Shown piece by piece: positions 19,074 to 30,223 of a stretch of DNA of 64,000 nucleotides. The translations under genes and the position numbers were made by a program. This DNA comes from Narthecium ossifragum (lineage: Eukaryota; Streptophyta; Magnoliopsida; Dioscoreales; Nartheciaceae). The DNA is taken from positions 4,079,961 to 4,143,960 of the forward strand of contig OY986975.1 of the NCBI GenBank assembly GCA_963920575.1, in the 5' to 3' direction. Below the pieces are notes generated by a model. It had not been told where the DNA came from and ran no database searches. It saw nothing but the letters and a program-made list of their open reading frames with translations. Position 1 is the stretch's first letter. Each line of letters starts with the position of its first letter.

Positions 19074-21380
19074 ATGATCTACGACGTGAACTCGCCGCTC
19101 TTCCGCTCGTTCCTCAGCCAGAAGGGCGGGGCCTCCGACAAGCGGTAACCTTTTCTCCTCCCTTGGCTATTTGTGGACGTATTCCTGTTGTAAATGGCCG
19201 ATTTCTAGCAAATTAGAAGCCTAGATTTCGGTATGTTCTTTTGATTTCAATTGTTTAGGTTTCTTGGGTTTTTGTGATGATTTTGTAGCCAGGTGATATC
19301 GGTGATAAATTTGTTGGTTTTACTTGTTTTTGGTGTTCATGTTTCCCCTATTTGAATAGGTTACGACTGGTCTACAGGGTTTTTAGGTGTGGTAATTTTT
19401 GCTTGGGAGGTGTATTTGGATGTTTAGTGGTGTTTGGTTATTCTCTAGAGATCACACACGAGATCAGGTCAGGAGACGCACTTGGTTGATTGTTTGACAC
19501 TTTTGGTCATATCAGTAAGCCGGTTCACTTGCTGAAGAACAGAAATCTATGATGCAATGTGTTGTTAGGTTTACAAGTATAAACTAAAACCTAAACGTGG
19601 GAAGGAAGGTTGCTATGTCGGCGTTTAATTGCGGATTGAAAAATCATGGACAATGCCTTCTCAGGGGGGCGAAGTATATGTTTTCGACTTTTGGCCAAAG
19701 ATGCCAAACCATGTCGGGCTCGTCATGTGATTGATGTGATGTTTCCATTCTCATGAAAAAAGCTTAAAGCAAGGAACCTGTTTCCACAGATATTTACCCA
19801 TCATTTGGTATTATTTACATAGAATTTTTTACATTGTAACTGAAGTTGGTAAAAGACTTATTTTCGGAAGAATGTTTAATGGGGATCGCAAGGTCTCAAA
19901 ATGTTGAAGTCATCCAAGAGGTTAATAGCGAAATGAGTAAATATCTCTTTTCATGTTATTACATGTTAGAGGTACTTCAGAAAGATAGTTACTAGCGATT
20001 GCCCAGAAAGGAGTATTTCTTTGCTCTCTTTCGTGATGATAAGCTAGAGGAATGGTGGGACAAGTTTTATTTAGTTTTCTGGAAGTTTGAATGCAATTCT
20101 TGCATATTTGTCCTGACCTTTCAATGTTTTATAGATTTAAGTGTCACTAGGTTGTCTAGAACTTTACTAGTTTGTATTTGATCCTTCCATTAGGGACCCC
20201 CATAATCATGAGTTTAGGTTATTGATTTTCTAATTTCTGCCTATATTTTGACAGTATTATTCTGTTAGATATGGATTCATTAAAAGATTACTTGTATGCA
20301 AAATCTGTTAAAGGCTCAGCAAGGTCCATGTATTGAGATTAAGGCTTACTCTTACTTTTGGGCCTTATTGGCTAAGAAACATCATTTATTCCTCGATAGG
20401 GACAATACAAATAATGTGGAAAGTGACTTTACTAACATTACGGATGAGCTTTCTTGGAGTTCATGATTGGGTTTGATGGTGGCATGAACCATGCCATGGG
20501 CATTGGTATGAAACTTTTTTTCCCGTCAGAGAGGTTGGGTTAATATGAAGCATGCCATGGACATTGGTAAGAGTTCCTTTTCATTTGTTTGGTTGGGTCG
20601 AGGACTAGGAGTACAAACCTTATGCTAGTTACCATTTTGCTAGCGAGGAGGGAGTACCATGGGTTCTTTGTGCACACCTTATTGAAACTAGGTTTTGAAG
20701 ATTCGGATTATTTTTGCTAGTGAGTATATTGAGTTGCGATGAGTGAGCCCTTAATATTTGGAGATAATAAGAAAGTACATGTTGCAAGTGCAAAGATATT
20801 GTAGGAAGTCTTCTTTATATTTAGAGTTGGTATAATTGTTGTTGAGAAGAAGACGTCTTTTAATGCTCAAATGATTACTTTTAGTTTAAAGTTTGACCTT
20901 GATTATTTCTCCTCTTGGCAGTACAAATAGCCTGCTTAGTATCACATTTATGGTACTTCTGAATTCTACAGACAATTTTAAAGGAACTCTATTAGGCTAC
21001 ATATGGCAGTCTCTTTTCTAATCTTGTTATAGATGTTGATGAACATTCTTTTATCTGTGTGGGGAATTGCTGCTATTTGAAAATAAGCTCTGGCTATTTT
21101 GAGCTTTAGATAGATTTTTCATTTTTCTAGGTTTCCATGGATGCATTTAATCTGATTTTTCATTTCTCTAAGTTGCTATGGATGCATTTTATCTATTTTT
21201 TTTTTCATTTCTCCAATTATCTTTATGCTCTTGTTAACCCATGTTCTCTTTGTTTTCTTGGACAATGCAACTCTTACATTTTTTTATAATAACTTTTGTG
21301 GAAATAGTAAATCTGAAGAACAAAAGCCAAAGGAGCATAGGCCAAAAGCAAATGAGAACAAGCCAGTGATGACAGAGTGA
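19074..21380 (+). CDS. Conserved plant micro-protein, 47 residues, two exons
   Basis: Exon 1 is 19074-19144 and exon 2 is 21308-21380, joined across a 2163-bp intron with GT (19145) and AG (21306-21307) borders. The exon junction splits a CGT codon. The product begins MIYDVNSPLFRSFLSQKGG and ends KANENKPVMTE, with a lysine/glutamate-rich, probably disordered C-terminal half. I recall near-identical small proteins annotated as unknown across land plants; their function is not established and none is claimed. No signal peptide or membrane segment is seen. The start is chosen because ACCATGA follows a plausible leader with a TATA box, site II element and telo-box. Both exons are too short for ordinary ORF finding. 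The intron has no element I could bound. Confidence 0.85.
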
Positions 21381-22300
21381 TGCATTTGGGAATCATGGAA
21401 TATCACGGGTACTCGTCAATGCATGATGGAACAAAATGATAACATGTCTTTGTAGTCTCACAACACTTATTGTCAGAAACTAATGTGAATTCTAGTTCGA
21501 ATTTTTTTTCTTTCTAGATCTGTAGTGAACATAGATTTTCCTATAGTAAGCTTTCTGGACATAATAGCCAGATATACGCAGCTGTTCTAAGTGATTACAG
21601 GCCCCATAAATGCTGGTGTTGTTGGCTCTATGCGGGGATCCAAATTCTGCTGAAAACCAGCTAAGTTGGACCTAATCAGCTCCAGTAGGCAAGTCTGATG
21701 TTGGATATTTACTCGCATGATGTTATGAAGTCGATGTATGTCTGCTCTAGCATCTTAAACCTGTGGTCACATATTTGTTGCACTATTGGTTTGCATTGTT
21801 TGGAACCTGTTTGCTTGCTTAGATTGCATGGTGCAGGTAGTGAGGCTCTTCTTTGGTGAATCCTTGTTGGGTGTAAAAGAGCCAAACAAGGGTGATCACT
21901 GGTTAGAGCTGCTTGTGTTTGGCTTGAATTGTTTTTGGGCAGATTTTGGCGCTCAATTTGAGCTGGTAATATGCAGTGTGGCCTGACTCTCTTTGAAGCC
22001 AGTTAGAGTACCAGCAGCGGAATGCCTTTATCAGCTTGGTCATGCATGCAAGATTTGTCAATCAGATCCAGTTGAAAATATTATGATGAAATTGTTTTGA
22101 TACCAAGCGTACTTTAGTGTTCAAGGCTGATTATACAAATACGTGAGAAATTATAGGGCTATATCAGGCTGGCCATGTCCGGTTTGCTCATATTTGAAGC
22201 TCAAAATTGTTGGTTTGTGCTTTTGAGGCGAATTTAAATTGCAAAAGCCAATACATAGGATTTACAATAAATATCTGAAATGAAAAAAAAAACAATGGCA
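21381..22300 (+). other. Probable 3' untranslated and downstream region
   Basis: Follows the micro-protein stop codon. No other gene is evident; the 66-residue frame at 21786-21986 has no family features. AATAAA at 22266-22271, followed by an A-rich stretch, is a candidate polyadenylation signal but implies a long 3' UTR of about 900 nt. An earlier end cannot be excluded without transcripts. Confidence 0.4.
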
Positions 22301-22404
22301 AAAATTGTAAAAAGAAAGTTTCATTCTTGAATGTAATAGTTTTGTGGCCAATCAACAAAGCACTTTAATAATGTTAGTCACAATTTAATGACCGGTCTCC
22401 TCTA

Positions 22405-22560
22405 GGGGTGATAATTCGGGTTTACGGGTTCGGGTCAGGTCGAGCATTGATATCTCGACTCAAAAGTTAAGCTCGAACTCGACCCGTTTAATAAACGGAT
22501 CAGGTTTATCAATCCGAATCCAATCCATTTATAAACGGGTCAACTCGACCTGACCCGCCT
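22405..22560 (+). mobile_element. Truncated hAT-type MITE (TAGGGGTGATAATTCGGGT end)
   Basis: Starts TAGGGGTGATAATTCGGGTT and continues with CGGGTT, CTCGACC and ACCCG motifs typical of the GGGTCGGGT type of hAT MITE. A matching inverted end (CACCCCTA) is not found nearby; the repeat fades near 22560. Compare the complete element at 10066-10480, which shares the TAGGGGTGA end. Confidence 0.6.
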
Positions 22561-23180
22561 AAGTGACAACGGCCGACTGACGACAGCAACCCAAGAGCAA
22601 GGAGGTAGCGCTTGGTCGCTGGATATGGCCGGAGAATGGTCGGAGAGGAGTCGAGGAAGGCTCTAACATCCGGATCTGGGACAGGACGGGGTCGGGGAGG
22701 GCGTGGGTGTCGGTGTAGAACGGTGGCGGCGGCGGATCCAAGGGGGTTGAGGAGCTTGGGCGGAGCTTCCGGTGAGAAGGACTGCGGGCGGTGTCGAGAT
22801 GTCGTCGGGTGCCGTCGGAAGGGAATGAGACTTCGGGTGGTGCCGACTCCGAAGGAGATGGAGGAACGGACGGCGGTGGCCGAGATCGGGGTCGAGGTCG
22901 CTAGTGACTGGGAGGGCTGTCGTCAGTGTAGGCGGGACCTCGGGGAGGTTACGGCGTCGTCGGGAAGGAGGAGGACGCTCGAGGGATGTAGATCGGTGAG
23001 TTTCCGATGATGCAGGGGGTTCATCGGCATTAATAGTAGGCTTGCGTGAGTTGGAGGAAGAGGATGGATGCCGCGGTGGATGGTAATGGTGAGAAGAGCC
23101 AGCTGCCTGCGATGAGCTCGGGGGTGAGGAGGCCGGAGGGGAGGCAGTGCCCGACGAGAAGATAGATCGGAGAGGGAGAG
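22561..23180. other. GC-rich gene-like tract, unidentified
   Basis: Over 600 bp of GC-rich DNA with open frames on both strands (132 residues plus, 201 residues minus). The minus frame is rich in Ser, Pro and His and shows no domain. It ends where a hAT terminal sequence begins (23183). It could be captured or degraded coding DNA. Confidence 0.4.
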
Positions 23181-23182
23181 GG

Positions 23183-24090
23183 CCAGTGGTGGAACCAGGA
23201 TGAGATTTAAGGGGGGCGAAATCTAAAATAAAATGACCAATTTTTTTTTCTTCTTTTAAGTAATGCAAAAGTTACCTTAGAATTACAATATCGAACATTA
23301 AGGAATCAAAACAATACAAATATTAAAATTTATGTACCGTACTATGTGCTGCGATTGAGAGGTGGAAGTTGAATCCTACGCTTTTGCATTTTTTGAAAAC
23401 GTTGCAAAATGACTTCGTTCTCAATAGTTTTAAAATTTTCTCGCTCAATGTATACTACCATACAATCATTCATCCAGTCATCTCCCATCTTATAAAGCAA
23501 ACCAGACTTGATAATATTCATCGAAGAGAAGACTCTCTCAACGGTTGCAGTCACAACTGGTAAGACCAATGCCAACTCAATAAGAAGATAAACCAATGGA
23601 AATAGAGCATTCCTTCTAGTCTCAACCATCTTCACAACAAGACTTTCAATATTTTGAAGTCCATAAAAATCATCATTTCTTCTAACATCTCTAATGTAGG
23701 TGTTAAGCTGGTCTCTAAGGATCATACGATCAGTTGTCGTGAAATTCTCTGGATAAAGTTCAGCAAGACGACATAACTTAGCATGGTGAAATGTTGAGAA
23801 TGAGTTTCTTGGATCAAGGCATGCTATGCAAAGAAGTAACTCCGTACTTGCTTCTGTGAAACGATGATTCATCTCTTGAGCGATAAAATCAATAACTTAG
23901 AAAAACACTTCAACACGAAAATGGTGCATATAAGTAATACTTTGCCCTCCACACCTCGAACGACTGTGAGTTGGTATAATATCTTCCATATTGGGTACAA
24001 TAATATAATTATCAACACAAAATGTTTTGACTTCTTCCAAAATATTATTTCATTTTGTCTCCCTCAAATCTTGCAACCGTTCCTTCACTA
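23183..24090 (-). pseudogene. hAT transposase C-terminal fragment with terminal repeat
   Basis: The left terminal sequence CAGTGGTGGAACCAGGATGA at 23183 is a classic plant hAT end. The minus strand then encodes the C-terminal part of a TTF/ZMYM-type hAT transposase: an open frame of 176 residues (23342-23872) with TELLLCIACLDPRNSFSTFH, LVYLLIELALVLPVVTATVERVFSSM and MGDDWMNDCMVVYIE, that is, the hAT dimerisation domain. Upstream, to about 24090, further family phrases (VKERLQDLRE, VPNMEDI, RVEVFF) can be read but contain stops. The N-terminal half and the right terminus are missing. Confidence 0.88.
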
Positions 24091-24269
24091 CTCCAACCAA
24101 ACTCAAAACAGTGAAGGGGTATCTGAATGCAAAAAGTGATATTTGGGGCATGAGATCGCAAAAAACCCTGGAACCCACCCTACTACTACAAGTTTAGAAC
24201 CAAACCAAACCAATCCACGAGAGAGGGACACACAGAGCTTTTGTTTGTGTTTTTCTCTTATTTGATCTC

Positions 24270-24433
24270 GCCAGTTGGGCCCCATCTGATGCACCACCTC
24301 GTGTCACTTTACGCCTTGGAAATCGGATCTCCTTCCCCATACCCTTAGTAAATGCAAATTCGATGAACCTCAATACTCCATTCACATAAGTGCTACTGAC
24401 CTTTTCTTCATTAACTATCCAAGTTTTATCCAT
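24270..24433 (-). pseudogene. CACTA (En/Spm) transposase-associated domain fragment
   Basis: From ATG 24433-24431 the minus strand reads MDKTWIVNEEKVSSTYVNGV, LRFIEFAFTKGMGKEIRFP, which resembles the N-terminal Transpos_assoc domain (family phrase MD-x-W-I ... Y-x-x-GV-x-x-FIEFA) of CACTA transposases. The conserved cysteines that normally follow are replaced (RFPRRKV where CPCxxC is usual). No TNPD transposase core or CACTA ends were found. A short relic only. Confidence 0.62.
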
Positions 24434-24628
24434 TATTGGATTACCCCAAAAAAAATTCTGAAAAAGCATAAATCAAGATGACATACAACATAAGAATGTG
24501 TTTAGGAGAGAACAATATTAGTTAAAACATCATGGTATACAAAGTAAACACCTCTCTAATAATGTTTCTCTACCATATAGTGTAAACAAACTATCTCATG
24601 GCAAGCTTAACATGCATTTGACCTTATT

Positions 24629-24738
24629 GAGGAAAAGGGATGGTACTGTAACAATTAGATTAATACTGTTCATGGATTAGATTTCTTTCATCCTTTAATT
24701 TGTTTACACTATCTCATACAGTACCATCCCTTTTCCTC
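24629..24738. repeat. 22-bp perfect inverted repeat, 66-bp loop
   Basis: 24629-24650 (GAGGAAAAGGGATGGTACTGTA) and 24717-24738 are exact reverse complements. The flanks also repeat: AATGTTTCTCTACCATAT occurs at 24559 and 24739, and GTAAACAAACTATCTCATGG near 24582 pairs with GTTTACACTATCTCATA near 24702. The stem could be the core of a folded MITE or a short inverted duplication. Confidence 0.8.
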
Positions 24739-24845
24739 GATGTTTCTCTACCATATGTAACAATATTAGTTAAAACTTAATGTTTCTCTGCCATATGTTC
24801 AAGTTCTTGCATGATTTACTTTTCTTTTTTCCTTGTTCTTCTTCT

Positions 24846-25001
24846 ACAGACATCAACTTGGGAAGAGATTGAAAATGTACTGCAGTTTACAGGGGTGTTC
24901 TAAAGGACCAAAGAGTAGTCGTTGTCAATAAATCGAAGAAGGTTGATGAGAGCCAGATCGAAGAATTCATCAATGAGGCTCTCGTTCTTTTCCAGGATTA
25001 A
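24846..25001 (+). pseudogene. Unidentified terminal-exon remnant
   Basis: A pyrimidine-rich run ending CTTCTTCTACAG looks like a splice acceptor (AG at about 24848-24849). The following sequence reads TSTWEEIENVLQFTGV in one frame, and after a one-base shift DQRVVVVNKSKKVDESQIEE and on to LVLFQD and a TAA at 24999-25001. The charged, helix-like composition looks like real protein, but I do not recognise it. Either a broken last exon or a fragment of a pseudogene. Confidence 0.45.
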
Positions 25002-25066
25002 CCAGAAGCCAGGGAAGTGCTGTACTTCATCTGACTCACATGGTCCAAAAGGACAGCTACAACTAA

Positions 25067-25271
25067 GGGTCCAATTGGCTATCCGTGGGATGTGGAATTC
25101 GGCGGATACCATCCGCCGTATCCGCTCCTGCGGATACACAGATGGCGTCCGCTCAGGAACAGCGGATGTCGAAAATGGAATCCGAGGCCTATCCAAACGC
25201 GCGGATCCCGTCCATTTATGCGTCCCCCCATCCCTTGGATCCCAGCGGATCCAAGGCTGGCAAACGCATCC
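25067..25271. mobile_element. Small MITE with TAA target duplication
   Basis: 205 bp between two TAA trinucleotides (25064-25066 and 25272-25274). Ends: GGGTCCAATTGGCTATCC and, read inward from the right, GGATGCGTTTGCCAGCC, about 11 of 18 positions agreeing. The interior is built of GCGGATCC/ATCCGC-type palindromic motifs. A 3-bp TAA duplication points to PIF/Harbinger. Its right end and internal GCGGATCC motifs recall the element at 1027-1622, so the two may be distant relatives. Confidence 0.6.
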
Positions 25272-25465
25272 TAAAAGGATCAAGACAAGAATGTGGATTT
25301 AATATAGGAAATTACAGCTCAATTGCTTTTGCCCCACAAACACTAATTGACCAAACATTGGAACTTCCAACATCTCAAAAACCTCTCATTGACACTACAA
25401 ATTAAAAACAAATGACATAATCCTACATTCATTGACTACGTATAAAAAATTATCCATTCGTGCAC

Positions 25466-27838
25466 TGTGAGGACCCGTTCCTCCAACCCGGTCCGACAGC
25501 GTTAGGTCGAGGGTCTGGCCCGTTTGGCCTTGTTTCACGATTGGCTTGATCGTGGAGACCCAAAGGGAAATTTGGTAAATTGCGCCTTGACGGTTGATCT
25601 CACACCCGTGTTGTACACACACGGCTATTTTGTTTGATTTATGTGCTTGTTAGAATCTTAGGCGAGCTTGGAATTGAAAGATCAGAACTCGGGTGCGCGG
25701 AAGCTGTCTTTGGGACAACTGTTAGCCCAAACCAATCGATCTCTCCAAGGAGTGATCGGTTGGATTCGAGGTCGGCACCACCTCTGACGCGAACCGACCT
25801 AGTCCGATCGTTCACTCTGGGAGCGACCGATCAGACTCGGGCCCATAAGTAGCCCACGAACTGCCTATGTTATTCCTCTTTTCTTGTCTCTTCACCAATC
25901 CTTAGATTTCGTGATTGAAGCTTGATCCAGTGGCTCGGGGACGTCGCCAACAAGGGGAGGAGCAGATCCTTACCTCTCTTGCATGGATTAATCGAGGATT
26001 AATCATGAATTAGCGTAGAAAGGTAGGATTCTAACCCTAGGGCTTGATTAGGTGTTTTTGGTTGTTTTATTGCTTAATTTACTGATCAATCTATGCTATA
26101 TGGTTATCCTAGGTATGATTAATATATGTTTGAAGCTTGATTGGATTTTGGTTGGATTTGAACCAGATTTAAGTGGGTTTTTTCTTGATTTATTTCTCAG
26201 ATTTCCGTTCTAGTAGAAGCAGAAACAGCTATGTTCTAGCTTGTTTTCTGGCTTGTACGTGCATGATCTCTGTGTTAGCTTTCGATTCCAATTGGTTTTA
26301 CATTTTTCGGATTTATGTACGATTTATTGTGAATTAAATGGCGTGGCTGTGTTAGATCAAGGCAGCCATCTTAATTGGTGAATTTAAGTGATTTTTCATT
26401 ATCTAATTGATCTGATTTTTGGAGGACATGATCTTAGTGATTTTTAGGACGGATCTGCAAAGCTTGGTTTCAATCCAAGGTATTTTCAAAGGGATTTTGA
26501 TTTGTTTATCAAATATGAGATTTAACCGAAATCGTGGGTTTTCATCGATTGTTTTTTATCCGATTGATCTAAGTTTTGGATATGTAATTTGGGGTATGTC
26601 GTTGAGTGGGAATATCAAGTTTAATGTCAATTACGCATAGGCGTTTGGGGGTGACTTGGGAGCACCGGAGGAGCTGGTCCCAAGTGGTTCCTACCCCCGG
26701 AGTGTATCTACAGTTGAAGCTGTTATTGGCATTGGTGCCCTTTGTTTGTGTGCTCTCTCATGTTGTGAGCTTTCTAACTTTCTTGTCGTGTTTAGGTGTG
26801 TTTTGTTTCTGTTTCGTTGTTTCCGACCCTACCTTTATCGAATTTTGGGACGAAATTCCTTTAAGGGTGATAGGTTGTGAGGACTTGTACCTCAAACCCT
26901 GTCCGACCGCGTTAGATCGAGGGTTTGGTTTTGTGGTTTGGCTCGGTTGGCCTTGGGATGCGATCGGTTGATCACATCGCTGTTTTTGGACTCCAAGCGT
27001 AATTTGGTAAAATTGCACCTTGGCAGTCGGTTTCACACCCGTAGAGTGCATACACTACCTTGGATTGATGTATGTGATTGTTTAGAACCTTAAGGGCGCT
27101 TCTGATCGGAAGATCGGAGCTCGATCGGGAAAGATCGAAATGAACGGTTATAATCGATTCCAGCTTTCTATAAACACCCCTCTCTTTTCTCTCTTCTCTT
27201 TCCATTCTCTTCCTCTCTCCCTCGTTGGCTACCGGCGTGGAGCTTTGGTTGTGGCTTTTCGGCGTGGATCCGCGGCGATTGGAGTTGAGGATCCTGTAGA
27301 TCGCCTACACGTCTATACATGTAGGTGTTTCTACCCATTTTCGATGAAATGGTAACCCTAGGATCGGTTGTTTGCGGTTTTGGTGTGTTTATGTTTGTTG
27401 GAATGCTTTCAAATCTTGTATTCTATTTCATTGTCATGTGTTGCATGTTGCTATTGAACCGTTTTCGTATTTCTTCGGACGTTTTCTGGATTTTTATCTG
27501 TTTCCGGATTAAATCGGTATCGATCTTCTTGGATGAGATGATCGATCTCTTTTGTTTCAGACTGAAGACCCCTCGTGGAGGATTGATCTTCATGGGATCA
27601 CTTGGTTGATGATGGTTGGCTTCGAAGAGAAGATCGATCTTCACAGGGTGTGAAGATCGATCTCTTGTTTGCTGCTAACATATTTTGATCTGATTTCGTC
27701 GTTCTTGATTCCCTTTTGACCCGATAATATTGCGTGGCTTTCCCGATGATAGCTAGTGAGTAATATAATATTTTAATCTGGATTGGGCTTTGGATCGGTT
27801 TTCCGACGTTTAGGGGATTTAAGCGGTTTTTCGATAAG

Positions 27839-27900
<62 letters not shown>

Positions 27901-29406
27901 GTATAGTTTGTGGTTGCTTTATTCGCTTTCCTAACCACTGGAATATAGCCTTATAGGTCTTAGACCCATATGTGGAGTCGGACCCTTTAGTATGCATTGT
28001 TGTTAACCGGAAGAGTGATGACTCCCGGGAATGTGTAGAATAAATGGGCCAAAGGTGCGCGCTACCGCTTTAGTATAGCCCAATTATTTGCCGGCGTGCG
28101 CCGGGGGCGTAGTATAGAATGATTGGATGTTTGATCTGGTTAGTTACTTGGCTGGTAGTATTATCGTTGTATTTGTAGATCAGTTATCTATGGGATAACT
28201 GTGGAACCTTAGCCTGTCGAGTGCCGGAGTGCACTGAAGGCTATTGTATAAGGGCGTTGCCGATTGTTGTTTACGAATCTGGTTGGATTCTTTATAATAC
28301 TGTAGCTTAACCTATTGAACCTCATTATGTTGATGTGACATATAGTGACATCTAGGTTAGAAGTTTGTATATGTTCATGCACCGTATGCATTAGAGGCAT
28401 TTCAGGTTAGGCGTGGTCGATGGGTCAGTCGCCGATCTGAGACTCTCAGGTAGCTTGGATCTAGCTCTAGGATCGAGGATGGGTAGCGAGGTCTAGGGCA
28501 TGATTGTATTGAACCAAAATATTGTATTCTTGAGGTTAGTCGGACTAGAATATTGTTGTTGAGGTTTAGAGGTCGTGTTGTTTCTCCAAGGCCAAGTGCT
28601 AAGGGTGGATGACGATGCGTTCCCTGACATGTGTGTCCCCGCGAGAGATGGTATGACTAGGCAGGTTGGTACCTGGACAGGAGCCCGCAGTCTTGGTTTT
28701 CTCACGTTTGTTCTTGGGTAAGGGTGATCCCGTATGGTACCGTTCCCCTGTTGGTGCTTAGGGTGATCTTGGTAACATGTTCAAGAGAGAGGTTCATGAC
28801 GGGAGCCCTTGGGACATCGATAGGGTTATGGGACCATTGGCATTCCTTAGACTTAGGCGGAGAGACAACACAGTTGTTGTTTTCCTCCCTTCAGTGTGAC
28901 GTAGAATAGCGTAGAACCTTACTGAGCTTTGTTGCTCACTCCTACCTTGGCTGCATCGGCGATGCAGGTCGATGCAGTTCTTTCCTTTCAGGTGATCTTC
29001 TGGGCGTTGGTGCGCCATTCTCGAGGTGATCGCGGACTTGGAGTTTCGAGGAGTACTTGACAATCATGGAGTTCTTCTATTGTTAATTTACAGTTTTAAT
29101 CAATTGATGTATAATTTGATGTATCCAAGAACAGAATTGTATGATTATTAATTCAGTTCTATTTGAGAAATGTTGTAATATTCTTTGATATAAATGCTGA
29201 GGATGTGAGATTATAAAATTGTGAAATGTACAGGTTTCTTGTGTTTTAATTATAAGGGAGATTCTGCCAAATTTTTTTTTTATACACAGGAGGACTAGAT
29301 GTTTTAAATTCATAGCAGTTATATATTTGTGCACCAACTGATGATGTAACACGTTTAGATGGCTCACGCCTCGATCTGGATGGGTTTTCCGGTTCGGGGC
29401 GTGACA
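25466..29406 (+). mobile_element. Internally deleted Ty3/gypsy element, plus strand
   Basis: A 5' LTR segment starts TGTGAGGACCCG at 25466 and runs about 1.17 kb before ending abruptly near 26640. It is followed by about 235 bp of internal 3' sequence with a chromovirus-like tail (ATCGAATTTTGGGACGAAAT and TCCTTTAAGGGTGAT, a polypurine-type tract) and then a full-length 3' LTR at 26876-29406. Half of the first LTR and the whole gag-pol are lost. Flanks TGCAC and AACTC do not match, so no target duplication confirms the ends. Confidence 0.75.
26876..29406 (+). repeat. 3' LTR of the deleted gypsy element
   Basis: 2531 bp, TGTGAGGACTTG ... GGGGCGTGACA. It contains an (AT)n run at about 27845-27888 followed by (GTAT)n to 27904. 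The 28850-28920 segment (GGAGAGACAACAC ... CTCCCTTCAGTGTG) is conserved in all related LTRs of the window and marks them as one family. Confidence 0.8.
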
Positions 29407-29631
29407 AACTCCGCCAACGGTAATTTACCAAATTACCCCCGGAGCCGCAACGATCAAAGGGGATCGCGAAACAAGGCCAATCGGGCCAAACCAAACCGAG
29501 CCAGACCCTCGACCGACGCGGCCAGACCGGGTTGGAGGTACGAGTCCTCACAGAGTCGATCTACAAGAACGCTCTGTCGCCAACTGCGAGCTCTAACGGC
29601 TATCACCTCTGATCTACATAATTCTTCTGTC

Positions 29632-30170
29632 AAGGCACAGTCCGGAACTGCTGAGTACGCCCGGAAGCGGTAAGAACTGGTCCGTCGCCTGATCTTTGAT
29701 CGAAGCCTCTGCTCAAACTGACAAGCACTGGCCACTGAATCTGCTGCTACTGCCACCGCGAAACGGACCAAAAGAGTGAACCGGGTGGCATACTGCTGAA
29801 ACTCCAGCAAGACCACCACTACGGTCCGCGCGTCGACCGGAGCGAGAACCCCCTCCTCAGCGAGATGTGACTCCTCCCGTGCGACCGAAACCGTCGCTGG
29901 TGATGGCTCAGTCCGTCTAGCTCTGACCTCCCTGACAGGTGCTACCGTGCCTGGTCGGGCGGGTCGACCAAGTCGTGCCCCACCCCGACCATCAACCGAA
30001 GGTCGGCTCGAGCTCCCGACATCTGCGCAATCACCAACAACAAACGAGCGTCCACTCGTTCGAACCCAAGACAAAGCAGCACAACATAAAGCGGAAAAGC
30101 ATAACACATCAAAAGGAGCATGCAAGGATGTTCTAGACATAGAACTAACCCATTCCACGCTCAATCTCAA
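29632..30170 (-). pseudogene. gag fragment of the second (partial) gypsy unit
   Basis: Nearly identical to the gag start at 36640-37137. A one-base deletion near 30005 (GAGCC against GAGGCC in the sister copy) shifts the frame soon after the probable start MSGAR. The fragment ends at SAVPDCA and is then joined directly (29635-29553) to a piece of the integrase C-terminal region (match to 33165-33245 in the sister copy) and on to LTR sequence, so two internal deletions removed nearly all of pol. Confidence 0.85.
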
Positions 30171-30205
30171 CCGAATCCTGATCCTAAACCCTGGGATCTA
30201 CAACC

Positions 30206-30223
30206 TATGCTCTGATACCAAGC
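30206..30223 (-). promoter_or_regulatory. Primer-binding site beside the middle LTR
   Basis: On the minus strand the LTR end GGCGCGACA is followed by GCT and TGGTATCAGAGC, complementary to the 3' end of initiator tRNA-Met, the usual primer of plant Tekay-type gypsy elements. It shows that the LTR at 30224-32678 once acted as a 5' LTR. Confidence 0.85.

Noticed and set aside
21786..21986. 66-residue plus frame MVCIVWNLFACLD
   Set aside because: Lies in the probable 3' region of the micro-protein gene; no family features and no coding-like context.
22663..23268. 201-residue minus frame
   Set aside because: Ser/Pro/His-rich low complexity, crosses a hAT terminal sequence, open on both strands. 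Not called as a gene.
26876..29406. Solo LTR with target duplication
   Set aside because: It is preceded by internal polypurine-tract sequence, and the flanks do not match; it is a 3' LTR.
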